Shown: positions 48,611-58,073, counted from the stretch's first letter. The stretch: 64,000 nt of DNA from Alphaproteobacteria bacterium (GCA_024742485.1 JANSYK010000002.1:1798001-1862000), one strand, 5' to 3'. The notes: generated from the sequence alone by a model not told the origin. A program made the numbers and translations.

Positions 48611-50217
48611 TAGCTGAACCACCAGCGCTGATAACCGCGGGCGCCATCCAGCTCCCAGTTCGATGCAATGAATTCGCCGTGCATGACATTGTCACGGCGG
48701 GCCATTGTACGGTTCCGGAAGAATGGCACGATTGTTCCGCCATCGTCCCTACACAGGAGTTGCATCTCCTTGTACATCTCAGCACGCTTGGTGTCGTCGA
48801 GTTCCGACTTGGCCATCACGAGCAGTTCGTTGAACCGCTCATTCTGCCAATGGCTCTCGTTCCATGCCGCGTCGGATTTATACGCCAGCGAGAACATGAC
48901 GTCAGGCGTCGGGCGGACGCCCCACTGAACGAAGACAAACGGCTTCTTCAGCCACACGTTCGACCAGTACCCGTCATTGGGTTCACGGATCACATTGATG
49001 TTGATGCCGGCGGCCTTTGCGTGTTCAGAAAACAGCACGCACATATCGACGGCGCCGCTCATCACGCTGTCGGCGGCCGACAGGTCGACATCAATGCTGC
49101 CGAGGCCTGATTTTTCCATGTGGAACTTGGCCTTGTCCGGATCATAGGTCCGTTGCTCCAGATCCGCCCAATAGGGCAGGGAAGGTGCAATTGGGTGGTC
49201 GTTGCCGATGCTGCCGTAGCCGAAGAGGATTTTTTCAATGATTTCCTCGCGGTTGATGGCATATTTCAGCGCGAGCCTGACATCGACATTGTCGAACGGC
49301 GCCGTGTCGCAGAACATCGGCAGAGTAACATGCGAGCCGCTCGGTACGTCATCGATTTTGACGCCCGGTGCTCTCTGGAGCAGCCCGACGGTTTTGAGGT
49401 CAACATCGGTGATGGCATCGATATCGCCTGTGATCAACGCCGTCTGACGTGCATTGGCGTCGTTCAGTGCCAGCATCTGAACGCCATCGAAATAAGCGCC
49501 TTCCCGATGCCAGCCATCATGTTTGGTCAATTCGGACCGAACGCCAGGTTCATGGTTGACGATCTTGTAGGGACCGGTTCCGTCGCCGCTCTCCCAGTCG
49601 ACCTTGCCGGAACCGTCGGACGGCAGAATCACAAGGTGGTAGTCCGACAGAAGATAGGGAAGATCCGCATTGCCGGCCATCAGTTTGATGACGATGGAGT
49701 CGGGACCGTCGGCCTTGATATCGACGACATCTGTCAACAGCGCCTTGGCGGCCGAGGTTGTCGTGTCGCCACGGTGATAATTCAGTGATGCGACCACGTC
49801 GTCGGCAGTCATTGCCTTGCCACTGTGGAAGGTCACACCGGATGCGAGCTTGAAGGTCCACTCGGAAGCGTCGTCCGAGGCGCTCCAGCTTGTCGCGATA
49901 TCCGGTCCGAGCTCATTGGTATTGGTGATTTCGGTCAGATAGCTGCGGGTAGCGTGGGACAATTGGATCATGTAGACACTTTCCGTCGTGCCCGGATCCA
50001 GACTGTCGGCTGTGTTGCCGTCATGGACGCCGACGCGGAACGTTCCGCCACGCTTGGGTGTCTGTGCAGCGACCTGTGTCGACCAGAGGGTTGATGCGGC
50101 GGCGACAGTGGCACCGGTTGCCAGTGCACCCTCCATGAAGCCGCGACGATTAAGCCGCTTTTTTCTTGCTGCCTCCGTAATGGCGGCAATGATGGCGTCT
50201 GTGTCTCGATTGCTCAT
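48610..50217 (-). CDS. ABC transporter substrate-binding protein, family 5, Tat-exported
   Basis: Binding protein of 535 residues (SBP_bac_5/DppA type). The N-terminus carries a twin-arginine motif LNRRGFMEG (about 22-30) before a hydrophobic segment, so export is probably folded and via Tat. Family features: PGTTESVYMIQLSHATRSYLTEI, TFHSGKAMTADDVV, VDVRLALKYAINREEI, and a C-terminal NVIREPNDGYW. It should serve the permeases and double ATPase, but its gene is convergent to them. Ligands of this family include peptides, glycosides and opines. Confidence 0.92.
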   Translation of the reverse strand: MSNRDTDAIIAAITEAARKKRLNRRGFMEGALATGATVAAASTLWSTQVAAQTPKRGGTFRVGVHDGNTADSLDPGTTESVYMIQLSHATRSYLTEITNTNELGPDIATSWSASDDASEWTFKLASGVTFHSGKAMTADDVVASLNYHRGDTTTSAAKALLTDVVDIKADGPDSIVIKLMAGNADLPYLLSDYHLVILPSDGSGKVDWESGDGTGPYKIVNHEPGVRSELTKHDGWHREGAYFDGVQMLALNDANARQTALITGDIDAITDVDLKTVGLLQRAPGVKIDDVPSGSHVTLPMFCDTAPFDNVDVRLALKYAINREEIIEKILFGYGSIGNDHPIAPSLPYWADLEQRTYDPDKAKFHMEKSGLGSIDVDLSAADSVMSGAVDMCVLFSEHAKAAGININVIREPNDGYWSNVWLKKPFVFVQWGVRPTPDVMFSLAYKSDAAWNESHWQNERFNELLVMAKSELDDTKRAEMYKEMQLLCRDDGGTIVPFFRNRTMARRDNVMHGEFIASNWELDGARGYQRWWFS

Positions 50218-50754
50218 AGTTTCTCCCGTGGTAGTCCTTCATTGTCTTGTTGTTCAATTCAACAAGGTAGTCATCTCCCATTGAAAATCTAGGGAAATTC
50301 GCAAACCCCCGATGCCGATTTGTTCTTCATGGCATTCACTATCAACACCGTAGACATGCAGCAGTGGTGTATCTGCGCATGTTAAATTGCGACATCATCG
50401 CAATGAAACGCGCTCAACGACCTTGTTTTCATTGATCAACGTATGTCGTGATTGAAGTGTTGCATAGCTGAAGGCCGTTTGAAAGGATAATGCCGCAGAT
50501 ACAACCCTGGGCCGCCTTTCCATCGCCATCGGCGCTGTGACTGCGACGATCGGACCGACAACGTCCGGGCTCCGGGCTGCCTCTTGTGACGGTGTGCAAC
50601 AGGCGTGCCAATGCGCTGCCCACCTTCGTATTTATGGGGCAATGGCCGCATGATCTTGGTCGTGTGGAAGACCGAGGTGGGTGGTCATTGCGTTGCGGCC
50701 AATTTTCAAGTAAATCATATTATCATATAAAGTTTATGTTTTGGAGACACATGC
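50218..50754. other. 537-bp non-coding gap with divergent promoters
   Basis: No plausible gene. The region separates the leftward binding-protein gene from the rightward GntR regulator gene. The part nearest the GntR gene is AT-rich and contains the operator candidate at 50720. Short frames (60-70 residues) on either strand lack ribosome sites or recognisable sequence. Confidence 0.6.
50720..50730. promoter_or_regulatory. GntR operator candidate TTATCATATAA
   Basis: Inverted repeat TTAT-CAT-ATAA 24 nt before the GntR gene. The same TTATnnnATAA pattern occurs at 53488 before the transporter operon. Overlap with the GntR gene's own promoter region suggests autoregulation. Both sites also have TCATATT a few bases to the left. 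Confidence 0.5.
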
Positions 50755-51549
50755 ATGAGCAGGCGCAGCCCGCTTAGTCAGAGTTCCGGATTGGCTGGAG
50801 TGATCGAGTTGCGCGGAATTCTGGGCTCTGCGGTCAACAATCTCGGGACGCGGATCGTCGGCGGCGAGTGGGCTGAAGGCGATGCCGTCAAAAAGGAAGC
50901 CGATCTGGTTGATGAATTGGGCGTCAGCCGCTCGGTCATCCGCGAATCCTTTCGTATCCTTGGCGCAAAAGGCCTTATTCGCAGCCGGACATCCGATGGC
51001 ACGCGCGTGCAGCCACGATCGGAGTGGCGGCTTCTGGATCCCGATGTCATGGACTGGCGCATCAAGGCCGGCGACACGGAGAGCCTCTTGCGTGATTTGC
51101 TCAAGGTGCGGCTTGTCGTCGAGCCGGGAATGGTTTTTGCGGCAACGCGGGAAGCCAGCGATGAGGCTCGCGCCAAAATCGATGCTGCATGGGCGGCCAA
51201 GAAGGCGGTCATGGAAGATCAGGATCTGCCGCATCTGGTGCGCCGGCAGAATTTCATTGAAACCGATCTCGAGTTTCACCGTGCCTTTCTCCAGTCAGTC
51301 GAATCGGAACTGCTGGACCAGCTGTTTTCGGTGATCGAGGCGGCCCTTGCCCTGCTGCTTGACCTGCAGATGAAAGGGCGCGGTTACACCACCAAGATGA
51401 TTGGCATGGAAGAAAGCCATGAGTTGCATGAGGCGGTTTATCTGGCTTTTGCCCGCCGCGATGCAGAAGCGGCCGAAATCGCCATGCGCAACCTCATTGC
51501 CCGGGCGATAGCGGACGCCCATGACGGATTCCGACTTCTCGAAGAGTAA
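50755..51549 (+). CDS. GntR-family regulator, FadR subfamily (DgoR-like)
   Basis: Regulator of 264 residues. The winged helix (about 25-92) has KEADLVDELGVSRSVIRESFRILGAKGLI and ends TRVQPRSEWRLLDPDVMDWR, a join typical of DgoR/ExuR-type proteins that sense sugar acids; the FCD effector domain follows. The start at 50755 follows TTGGAGACACATGC. The GH105-like gene begins 6 nt after its stop. With dgoD and dgoK in the next operon, D-galactonate or its product is a likely inducer. Confidence 0.88.
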   Translation: MSRRSPLSQSSGLAGVIELRGILGSAVNNLGTRIVGGEWAEGDAVKKEADLVDELGVSRSVIRESFRILGAKGLIRSRTSDGTRVQPRSEWRLLDPDVMDWRIKAGDTESLLRDLLKVRLVVEPGMVFAATREASDEARAKIDAAWAAKKAVMEDQDLPHLVRRQNFIETDLEFHRAFLQSVESELLDQLFSVIEAALALLLDLQMKGRGYTTKMIGMEESHELHEAVYLAFARRDAEAAEIAMRNLIARAIADAHDGFRLLEE

Positions 51550-51555
51550 ACACAG

Positions 51556-52644
51556 ATGCAAGAAAACGATACGACACTTGAACGGTCGATGGTCGAGGCC
51601 GTTGCTGAGCGCCTTGAGGCACACGCGTTTCAGGGATGGTTCTACGGAGATTCCATCGGGTTTGAAGGTTTGGTCGCAGCGGCCGACCTGCTGAATGAAC
51701 CGCGGTGGATCAATTTCTCGCACGGGTTTTTCCGTGCCTGGGGAACCCGCCGGCGCCCGTTTCAACCCGATGACAATACGGCTCCCGGTCACGTCATGTG
51801 TGCGGTCGTGCAGCGGACGCACGACGCGGTATTGCGTGAGGCCGTGCTGGACCTTGCCAACCATCTGCGGTCAAGGCGCAAGGTCAATGGCGTCAGCATC
51901 ACATTTGAAGATACGCTGCGCTCCCTGATGCAGCCCTATGGTGGCGTGGCGCTTTCAGCCGATGAACAGGCTCAGATGCAGGATCCGGGACCGGGTATCT
52001 ATCTGGACTGCATGCATTTCGATCCGCCATTCTTCGCCCACCTCGCCCATATTGACCCGGATGGCGGTTGGGCGCAGGCCGCCGTCACCGAAATCCTTGG
52101 CTACAAGGACCTCCTCTTTGACGAGGAAACCGGCCTCTACCGGCATTTCTGGCTGGAAAAGGTGGGCCGATCCTATACTGATGGTTGGGGGCGGGGGCAG
52201 GGCTGGGCACTGCTAGGCCTGTTGGATGTCGCGGAGTGTCTGGACCGGTCGGTGGACGGCCGGGAGGATGTCGAAGCCGAGGCTCTGGCGCTGGCGCGGA
52301 CCATGTTGGGATATCAACTGCCGGATGGAAACTGGCACTCTCTGGTTCATGAACCAAGATCCGGCCCGGAATCTTCGACGGCTGCGTTCATGGCGACGGC
52401 CTTTTTCCGTGGCATGAAATCCGGATTGCTGCCGGTTTCCGAATTCGCGGAACCAGCCGAGCGCGCCTTCGCCGCGATGAAGGCCAACCTCGACGGTAAC
52501 GGCAATCTGACCGGTGTTTCGGCCGCAGTCATGTCTGCCCTGGTGGAGGAGCATTACTGGCACGTCCCGATCAACCAGATCGTTCCCTGGGGGCAGGGGC
52601 CTGTGCTGACGGCCGCCGCGGCCCGGCAGGCCTGTACCGGCTGA
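51556..52644 (+). CDS. Glycoside hydrolase family 88/105-like (unsaturated uronyl hydrolase)
   Basis: Alpha/alpha-barrel hydrolase of 362 residues without a signal peptide, so cytoplasmic. LDCMHFDPPFFAHLAHI with Asp151 at the position of the GH105 catalytic Asp (YteR-type), and GWGRGQGWALLGLLDVAE (about 209-226) are family marks. Such enzymes hydrate and release the unsaturated uronic acid end of oligosaccharides made by lyases from rhamnogalacturonan, pectin or ulvan. It is co-transcribed with the GntR regulator. No polysaccharide lyase is in the window. Confidence 0.82.
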   Translation: MQENDTTLERSMVEAVAERLEAHAFQGWFYGDSIGFEGLVAAADLLNEPRWINFSHGFFRAWGTRRRPFQPDDNTAPGHVMCAVVQRTHDAVLREAVLDLANHLRSRRKVNGVSITFEDTLRSLMQPYGGVALSADEQAQMQDPGPGIYLDCMHFDPPFFAHLAHIDPDGGWAQAAVTEILGYKDLLFDEETGLYRHFWLEKVGRSYTDGWGRGQGWALLGLLDVAECLDRSVDGREDVEAEALALARTMLGYQLPDGNWHSLVHEPRSGPESSTAAFMATAFFRGMKSGLLPVSEFAEPAERAFAAMKANLDGNGNLTGVSAAVMSALVEEHYWHVPINQIVPWGQGPVLTAAAARQACTG

Positions 52645-52681
52645 AGAAGTGAGCTGCTGGACCTGACGGGGCCGAACGGCA

Positions 52682-53458
52682 CTACTCATACATGCGAATG
52701 GTCACGCCGCCGTCGATGACAATGTTCTCGCCAATCATGAAGCGAGCCTCGTCAGAGCCCAGAAGGGCCGCCACGGCGGCGATTTCATCGGGCCTGCCCA
52801 ATCGTCCGACAGGTTGTTTGGCTTCTGTTTCCCGACGGGCGCGAGCCGGGTCTTCTTCGCGGTTGAACGCCCAATCGGCGATCGGTGTGTCCACATAGCC
52901 GGGCGAAATCGCATTGATCGCAATGCCCTTGTCCGCATATTCCAGCGCCAGAGACCGAGTCAGGCCCAGCAAGCCATGCTTGGCAACGGGATAGGGGAAG
53001 GTGGATTTAATCACCGAGAAGGCGTGATTGGAGATGATGTTGACGATGGCGCCGTGTTGCTTGTCAAGCATGTCGGGCAGAAACGTCCGGCAACAATGCC
53101 AGACGCCTTCAAGATCGACCGACATGCATTTGTGCCAGTCATCCATGGAGATCGACAGAGGTTCGTCAAACACCGCGATCCCAGCATTGTTGACCAGGAT
53201 ATCGACTGATCCGTGGGTGCGGCGGACCTGTTCATGCAAGGTTTGAACACTCTTGGGGTCTGCAACATCCGTCCTGACATAGAGAACCGCTCCACCGGTT
53301 TCGCTGCCAATCGCTCTGGTGGTCTCACGGCCCTGGTCCTCGTTGATTTCCGCAATGACGACGGTTGCGCCTTCCTGCGAATAGCGCCGCGCGATGGCCG
53401 CGCCGATTCCCTGTCCAGCCCCGGTTACGACCGCCACCTTGCCCTCAAGCCGCCTCAT
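52682..53458 (-). CDS. Short-chain dehydrogenase/reductase (sugar dehydrogenase-like)
   Basis: Classical SDR of 258 residues: TGAGQGIG at 12-19, NNAG at 90-93, and Ser143-Tyr156-Lys160. The C-terminus IGENIVIDGGVTIRMYE is family-like. It is divergent from the AraFGH-like transporter operon and so probably takes part in the same pathway, for example as an aldose 1-dehydrogenase making a galactono- or arabinono-lactone. That role is inference from position. Confidence 0.87.
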   Translation of the reverse strand: MRRLEGKVAVVTGAGQGIGAAIARRYSQEGATVVIAEINEDQGRETTRAIGSETGGAVLYVRTDVADPKSVQTLHEQVRRTHGSVDILVNNAGIAVFDEPLSISMDDWHKCMSVDLEGVWHCCRTFLPDMLDKQHGAIVNIISNHAFSVIKSTFPYPVAKHGLLGLTRSLALEYADKGIAINAISPGYVDTPIADWAFNREEDPARARRETEAKQPVGRLGRPDEIAAVAALLGSDEARFMIGENIVIDGGVTIRMYE

Positions 53459-53487
53459 TTTTCCACATCCTCCCGATCATATTGACT

Positions 53488-53498
53488 TTATAAGATAA
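53488..53498. promoter_or_regulatory. GntR operator candidate TTATAAGATAA
   Basis: Inverted repeat TTAT-AAG-ATAA between the divergent SDR and sugar-transporter genes, matching the site before the GntR gene at 50720. It lies directly after a TTGACT box (53482-53487) for the rightward operon, so a bound repressor would block that promoter. Confidence 0.5.
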
Positions 53499-53550
53499 AC
53501 AGATAATAACTTAAAACACACACACTTTTCAATTTATGTGGGAGGATAAT

Positions 53551-54522
53551 ATGAAATTCACAAAAAGGCTGATCTCGTTTGCAGCTGCCGCCGGTGTCGT
53601 TGCCTCGTCCGGAGCCGCGTGGGCTGCCGACAAGGAAATCGTTGCGATCTACAAGAGTGGCACCCAGCAATACTTCATCGACCAGGGTGACGGCTTCAAG
53701 GCCGCTGCCGAAGAACTCGGCTACAACGCCAAGATCATCAATGTGGAACTGGATTCCAACCTCGCGATCAGTGCTGTTTCGGATGCAATTGCCTCCGGGG
53801 CCAAAGGCATTGCGATAACGGCGCCGGACCAGGCCCTTGGCCCGGCCGTTTCGACCGCGGCCGCGGACGCTGGTGTGTTGATGGTTGCCACCGATGATCC
53901 GCTCAAGGACAAGGATGGAAATCCTGTTCCATTCGTGGGATTTGATGGCGTGGCCATGGGGACGAAAGTCGGTGAAAAAGCCGGTGAATTGCTGAAAGCG
54001 TCCGGCTGGCTCGAAGCCGGCAATTACGGCATTCTGAGTGTCGAAGTTCAAACCCTGTCCGTCTGCAATGACCGTACCAACGCGTCGCGAGAACAGGTGA
54101 CCGCAGCCGGAGCGGATGCCGGCAAGATCAAGGCTGTGTCCTATGATGGCACCGCGGATGCTTCGCTTGCGGCTTCCGGTCCCGTCATCACAGCCAACCC
54201 GGCTGTCGACAAATGGGTGGTTTTCGCCTGCAATGACGAAGGCGTCCTTGGTGCCACGAACGCGCTGAAGAATGCCGGATTTGCAGCTGGTGACGTGATC
54301 GCAGTCGGCCTTGGTGCCTATGAAGCCTGTCGTCCGTGGAAGGCCGGTATCGATACCGGATTCAAGGCGGCGCTTTACATCAGTGGCGTCGACGTTGGTG
54401 ACGCAGCGGCGCGCGCGCTGATCAAGTCCATCGAATCGGGCGACGCTCTGCCATTGAAAACGGTGGCGAACACGACGATTGTCGATCCGACGACCTACGC
54501 AGACATCATGCCCTGCAGCTGA
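53551..54522 (+). CDS. Sugar ABC transporter substrate-binding protein (AraF-like, CUT2)
   Basis: Exported binding protein of 323 residues with a signal peptide (about 1-25, ending GAAWA). The layout resembles L-arabinose-binding protein: IYKSGTQQYFIDQGDGFKAAAEELGYNAKI, IASGAKGIAITAPDQALGPAV and VFACNDEGVLGATNALKNAG. The start at 53551 has GGGAGGATAAT upstream. A hairpin with a T-tract follows the stop, then the ATPase and permease. The ligand is likely galactose, arabinose or a related aldose. Confidence 0.9.
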   Translation: MKFTKRLISFAAAAGVVASSGAAWAADKEIVAIYKSGTQQYFIDQGDGFKAAAEELGYNAKIINVELDSNLAISAVSDAIASGAKGIAITAPDQALGPAVSTAAADAGVLMVATDDPLKDKDGNPVPFVGFDGVAMGTKVGEKAGELLKASGWLEAGNYGILSVEVQTLSVCNDRTNASREQVTAAGADAGKIKAVSYDGTADASLAASGPVITANPAVDKWVVFACNDEGVLGATNALKNAGFAAGDVIAVGLGAYEACRPWKAGIDTGFKAALYISGVDVGDAAARALIKSIESGDALPLKTVANTTIVDPTTYADIMPCS

Positions 54523-54531
54523 CCCTCCCGG

Positions 54532-54564
54532 CGGGTGGGGTCCAACGTGACCCCGCCCGTTTTT
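54532..54564 (+). terminator. Intercistronic terminator-like hairpin (probable attenuator)
   Basis: CGGGTGGGGTC pairs with GACCCCGCCCG (11 bp, one G-T wobble) around CAACGT and is followed by TTTTT. It has full intrinsic-terminator form yet sits between binding-protein and ATPase genes of one transporter, so it should be leaky and lower expression of the downstream genes. Confidence 0.8.
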
Positions 54565-54578
54565 GGAAGGACAAACCT

Positions 54579-56078
54579 ATGAAAAGCGCGATACTGGAAG
54601 TCCGGGGCGTCGGAAAATCCTTTCCGGGTGTCAAGGCGCTGTCTGGCCTGAGCATGACGGTTCACCGTGGAGAAATCGTCGCCTTTGTTGGTGAGAACGG
54701 TGCCGGCAAGTCCACACTGCTGAAAATTCTGAGCGGTGACTACGATCTCGATGAGGGCAGTGTGTTGCTGGATGGCGTCGAAGTCGCCCACGCGACACCG
54801 CTGGATGCCCGAAGAGGCGGCTTTCGCCTGGTGCGTCAGGAACCGGAAATCGTCCCACATATCAGCGTTGCGGAAAACATCTTTATCGGCGAGTACCCGA
54901 CACTGGGTGGCGGCCGTGTGGATTTCACGGCCATGCGCAATACGGTCAACGACCTGCTCGAGCGTTATGGATTTGCCGGCCTTGTCGATATTGAAGCTCT
55001 GGGACGGACGCTGTCGCCGGCGCAGATGCATATCGTGGAAATACTGCGGGCCCTGAAAGATGGGGTGAAAGTCATCGCGTTTGATGAACCAACCTCGTCC
55101 CTGACCAAGGAAGAGACCGACAGGCTGTTTGATCTCATTCGATTGCTGCGGGATGAAGGACTCGGCGTCATCTATGTTTCGCATCGCCTGCATGAGGTCA
55201 TGGAAATCTCGGAGCGTGTGGTGGTACTCAAGGACGGCGTTCCGACCGGGGATCTGATGACCGCCGAAACCACAGAACAGGAAATCGTACAACTGATGGT
55301 CGGCCGGGAACTGGCCCATGGCTTTCAGCGTGAAGAAACCACCACAGACGAAGTTGTGCTGGAAGTCGAACATCTATCAAGCCGCTGGCACCGGGATATC
55401 AGTTTTCGCATCCGCGCCGGGGAAATTGTCGGTTTTGCCGGTCTCGTCGGCGCCGGACGCACCGAACTCGCCAAGGTTCTGTTCGGTGAATTCGAGCGCA
55501 CCGGCGGAACGGTCAGCATTTGCGGCGAGGAAAAGAACATCAAGAGCCCTGCGGATGCCATTGCCGCCAATATCGGTTTTGCACCCGAGAACAGGAAGGC
55601 TGAAGGCCTGATCCTGGTGCGTTCCGTGATCGAAAACGTTTCCATGGCGATCTATTCGGTGCTTGCCCGCTTCGGCGTACTGCGCAATCGCGAAATGTAT
55701 GATGCGGTCTCGCCCTATGTGCGCGATCTCGACATCAAGACGCCGTCCCTCGATCAGGAAGTTGGCAAATTGTCGGGCGGCAATCAGCAGAAGGTCGTTC
55801 TGGCCCGCTGGTTGGCCGCAAAGCCGAAGCTGCTGATCCTCGATGAACCGACACGCGCGGTCGATGTGGGCGCCAAGGCGGAGATCTATCGTCTGATGGA
55901 CGATCTGGCCCGCCGCGGAATGGCGATCATGATGATTTCCTCCGAATTGCCGGAACTGCTGTCCATGTCGGATCGCATTATCGTCATGAGCGACGGCGCC
56001 ATCTCACGGCCGGTCGAAAAGGCCGACGCAACTGAAGAAGCCATCGTCAATCTTGCCCTCGGCAAGGGCATGGCATGA
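54579..56078 (+). CDS. Sugar ABC transporter ATPase, double domain (AraG/RbsA-like)
   Basis: Fused double ATPase of 499 residues, the usual CUT2 form. First domain: Walker A GENGAGKST (38-46), LSPAQMHIVEI, IAFDEPTSSLTKEE. Second domain: degenerate P-loop GLVGAGRTEL, signature LSGGNQQKVVLARWL, LLILDEPTRAVDVGAK. The asymmetry of an active and a degenerate P-loop is normal for RbsA-type proteins. It follows the attenuator-like hairpin; the permease gene is 22 nt downstream. Confidence 0.94.
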   Translation: MKSAILEVRGVGKSFPGVKALSGLSMTVHRGEIVAFVGENGAGKSTLLKILSGDYDLDEGSVLLDGVEVAHATPLDARRGGFRLVRQEPEIVPHISVAENIFIGEYPTLGGGRVDFTAMRNTVNDLLERYGFAGLVDIEALGRTLSPAQMHIVEILRALKDGVKVIAFDEPTSSLTKEETDRLFDLIRLLRDEGLGVIYVSHRLHEVMEISERVVVLKDGVPTGDLMTAETTEQEIVQLMVGRELAHGFQREETTTDEVVLEVEHLSSRWHRDISFRIRAGEIVGFAGLVGAGRTELAKVLFGEFERTGGTVSICGEEKNIKSPADAIAANIGFAPENRKAEGLILVRSVIENVSMAIYSVLARFGVLRNREMYDAVSPYVRDLDIKTPSLDQEVGKLSGGNQQKVVLARWLAAKPKLLILDEPTRAVDVGAKAEIYRLMDDLARRGMAIMMISSELPELLSMSDRIIVMSDGAISRPVEKADATEEAIVNLALGKGMA

Positions 56079-56100
56079 TGGCCGCCACAGGAGGATCCCC

Positions 56101-57162
56101 ATGGCCGCCAACGAGCAGACCGCACCACCACAAGGCATGAAAATGAACAACGGACCCCTCAAGCGTTTCACAAAGTCTGTTGGCGCGGAAAACCTGTCGC
56201 TGATGATCGCGCTGGTCGTCATGGTGGCGCTGATTGCCTCGCAGACGGAATTCTTCTTTTCAGCCCGCAACCTGCTGAACATCGGACAGAACATGGCCGT
56301 GGTGGGCCTCATCGCGGTTGGCATGACGCTGGTGATCGTCTCCGCCGGTCTCGACATCTCGGTCGGCTCGATTGCCGGTTGCGCCTCGGTGGTGTGCGCC
56401 CTCATGGTCAGCCAGGTCGGCACCGTGATCGGCGGCGTCGCTTTCGGCATCGGCATCGGCATCCTGCTCGGCTTGGTCAACGCGACGATCATCAGCATAT
56501 TGAGGGTCAATGCGGTTGTGGCGACACTGGCAACATTTTCTGCCTTTAGAGGACTTGCCTTCCTGATTGCGCCGGGCGGCCGTCCCGTTGGTGTGCTCGA
56601 TCCGACCCTTGCTCAGCTCGGGTCCGGGCGGTTCTTTCAGATCGGCGAGTTTCCTGGCATCCCGATTGCCTTTGTCATTCTGGCCGTGGTCGCGGTTTGC
56701 GCCCATTTTGTCATGCGGACAACAGTGTTTGGCCGGTCGGTCTATTCCATGGGTGGCAATCCCGATGCCGCGCGGCTGGCCGGGATCAACCTGACGAAAA
56801 TGCGCTATTACATCTATGCAATATCGGGTGCACTGTCCGGGTTGGCAGGCGTCATCGTGACGGCCAGAACCAGTTCCGGCCAGCCCGCATCCGGTACGCA
56901 GGGTCTGGAACTGGAGGCGATCACCGCGGTTTTCTTGGGCGGCGCACTGCTGTCTGGCGGAAAGGGCACCATCTTCGGTTCGATGCTTGCTGTGTTGCTG
57001 CTGGCCACGCTTTCCAATGGCATGAACCTGCTCGGCATTCCAACATTCTATCAATTGGTAGCCAAGGGTCTCCTGTTGGTTCTGGCCGTCGCCATAGGTC
57101 AATGGCGTTTGGCACGGGCTGAGCGTGAACAGGCGCGGCTGACAGCGGCCGGGGAGGGATGA
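56101..57162 (+). CDS. Sugar ABC transporter permease (AraH/RbsC-like)
   Basis: CUT2 permease of 353 residues with eight to ten membrane segments. SAGLDISVGSIAGCASVVCAL, RTTVFGRSVYSMGGNPDAARLAGI and a late LEAITAVFLGGALLSGGKGT are signatures. The ATG at 56101 has ACAGGAGGATCCCC upstream and is preferred over the open frame to 56053, which overlaps the ATPase gene. Its last bases overlap the epimerase gene by 4 nt (ATGA). Confidence 0.94.
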   Translation: MAANEQTAPPQGMKMNNGPLKRFTKSVGAENLSLMIALVVMVALIASQTEFFFSARNLLNIGQNMAVVGLIAVGMTLVIVSAGLDISVGSIAGCASVVCALMVSQVGTVIGGVAFGIGIGILLGLVNATIISILRVNAVVATLATFSAFRGLAFLIAPGGRPVGVLDPTLAQLGSGRFFQIGEFPGIPIAFVILAVVAVCAHFVMRTTVFGRSVYSMGGNPDAARLAGINLTKMRYYIYAISGALSGLAGVIVTARTSSGQPASGTQGLELEAITAVFLGGALLSGGKGTIFGSMLAVLLLATLSNGMNLLGIPTFYQLVAKGLLLVLAVAIGQWRLARAEREQARLTAAGEG

Positions 57163-58073
57163 TGCCTCCGCTTCACCTTGCGAATGAGCATGTCGCGCTT
57201 TCGGTTGAACCGGAATTCGGCGCACGGATTACCAGTCTGGTGGAACGGTCAAGCGGTCGTGATTGGCTGATTGGCGGTCCTCTGGAGGGCAGCGCCGGAG
57301 ACGATGCTGGCTTTGGTGCCCGGGAAGCCCGGGGTTGGGATGAATGTTTTCCGACCGTTGCGCCATGTCTGGACGAGACCCACGGGCGCCCATTGCGCGA
57401 TCATGGTGATTTGTGGGGCCGGCCGTGGCACTGCGATATCGAAAACAACGCAATCCGGTCACGTTATGATGGTTCCGGATGGCGGTTTGTTCGCGACATC
57501 GAGCTGACAGGCAATCGGATCGAGACCCGTTATGCCGTCACCAACACGGGCAATGTCACATTGCCCTATCTGTGGAGCCAGCATTGTTTGCTGGCGACGG
57601 GTCCGGGCGACCGGATCGACTTTCAGGGCATCGGTCCGATGACCGTGACCGGAGGGGGGTCGTCCGATGGACCCGTTGGGACAGGCCAATTCGATTGGCC
57701 GGAATTGTCGAGCATCATGCCTGATCTGCGGTCCGTGCGCGATGCCTCGGCGGGCTTCTGGATCAAGGCCTATGCACCGATTGATACGGATGTTTCGGCA
57801 ACGGTCGGGAGCGATGAGGGATCGATCAGCGTCTCGTGGAAACAAGCCGACATTCCCTATCTCGGACTGTGGCTTGACTATGGAGGCTGGCCGCAATCCG
57901 GCCCGGTTCATCAGATCGCCATCGAGCCGACAACGGCTCCAGCCGACGATCTCGCGACCGCACACAAGGTCAATCTGGCCCGCTGGCTGAGCCCGGGTGA
58001 AACGCACAGCTGGATGGTCACCATGCGCCTTGCTGCGGCCACCAAGCACAATGGAGAACGACATGTCGAATGA
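57159..58073 (+). CDS. Aldose 1-epimerase-like protein
   Basis: Protein of 304 residues with the galactose-mutarotase-like beta-sandwich layout: an opening LSVEPEFGARITSLVERSSGRDWL, ARGWDECFPTVAPC and RDHGDLWGRPW, then RYAVTNTGNVTLPYLWSQHCLL with the histidine expected in the active site. It probably interconverts anomers of the sugar brought in by the transporter just upstream, though distant members also bind other carbohydrates. It overlaps the permease gene by 4 nt and the crotonase gene by 11 nt. Confidence 0.78.
   Translation: MMPPLHLANEHVALSVEPEFGARITSLVERSSGRDWLIGGPLEGSAGDDAGFGAREARGWDECFPTVAPCLDETHGRPLRDHGDLWGRPWHCDIENNAIRSRYDGSGWRFVRDIELTGNRIETRYAVTNTGNVTLPYLWSQHCLLATGPGDRIDFQGIGPMTVTGGGSSDGPVGTGQFDWPELSSIMPDLRSVRDASAGFWIKAYAPIDTDVSATVGSDEGSISVSWKQADIPYLGLWLDYGGWPQSGPVHQIAIEPTTAPADDLATAHKVNLARWLSPGETHSWMVTMRLAAATKHNGERHVE

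Noticed and set aside
55441-55500. Degenerate second P-loop in the AraG/RbsA-like ATPase as a sign of decay
   Set aside because: GLVGAGRTEL is the normal form of the second nucleotide site in RbsA-type double ATPases.
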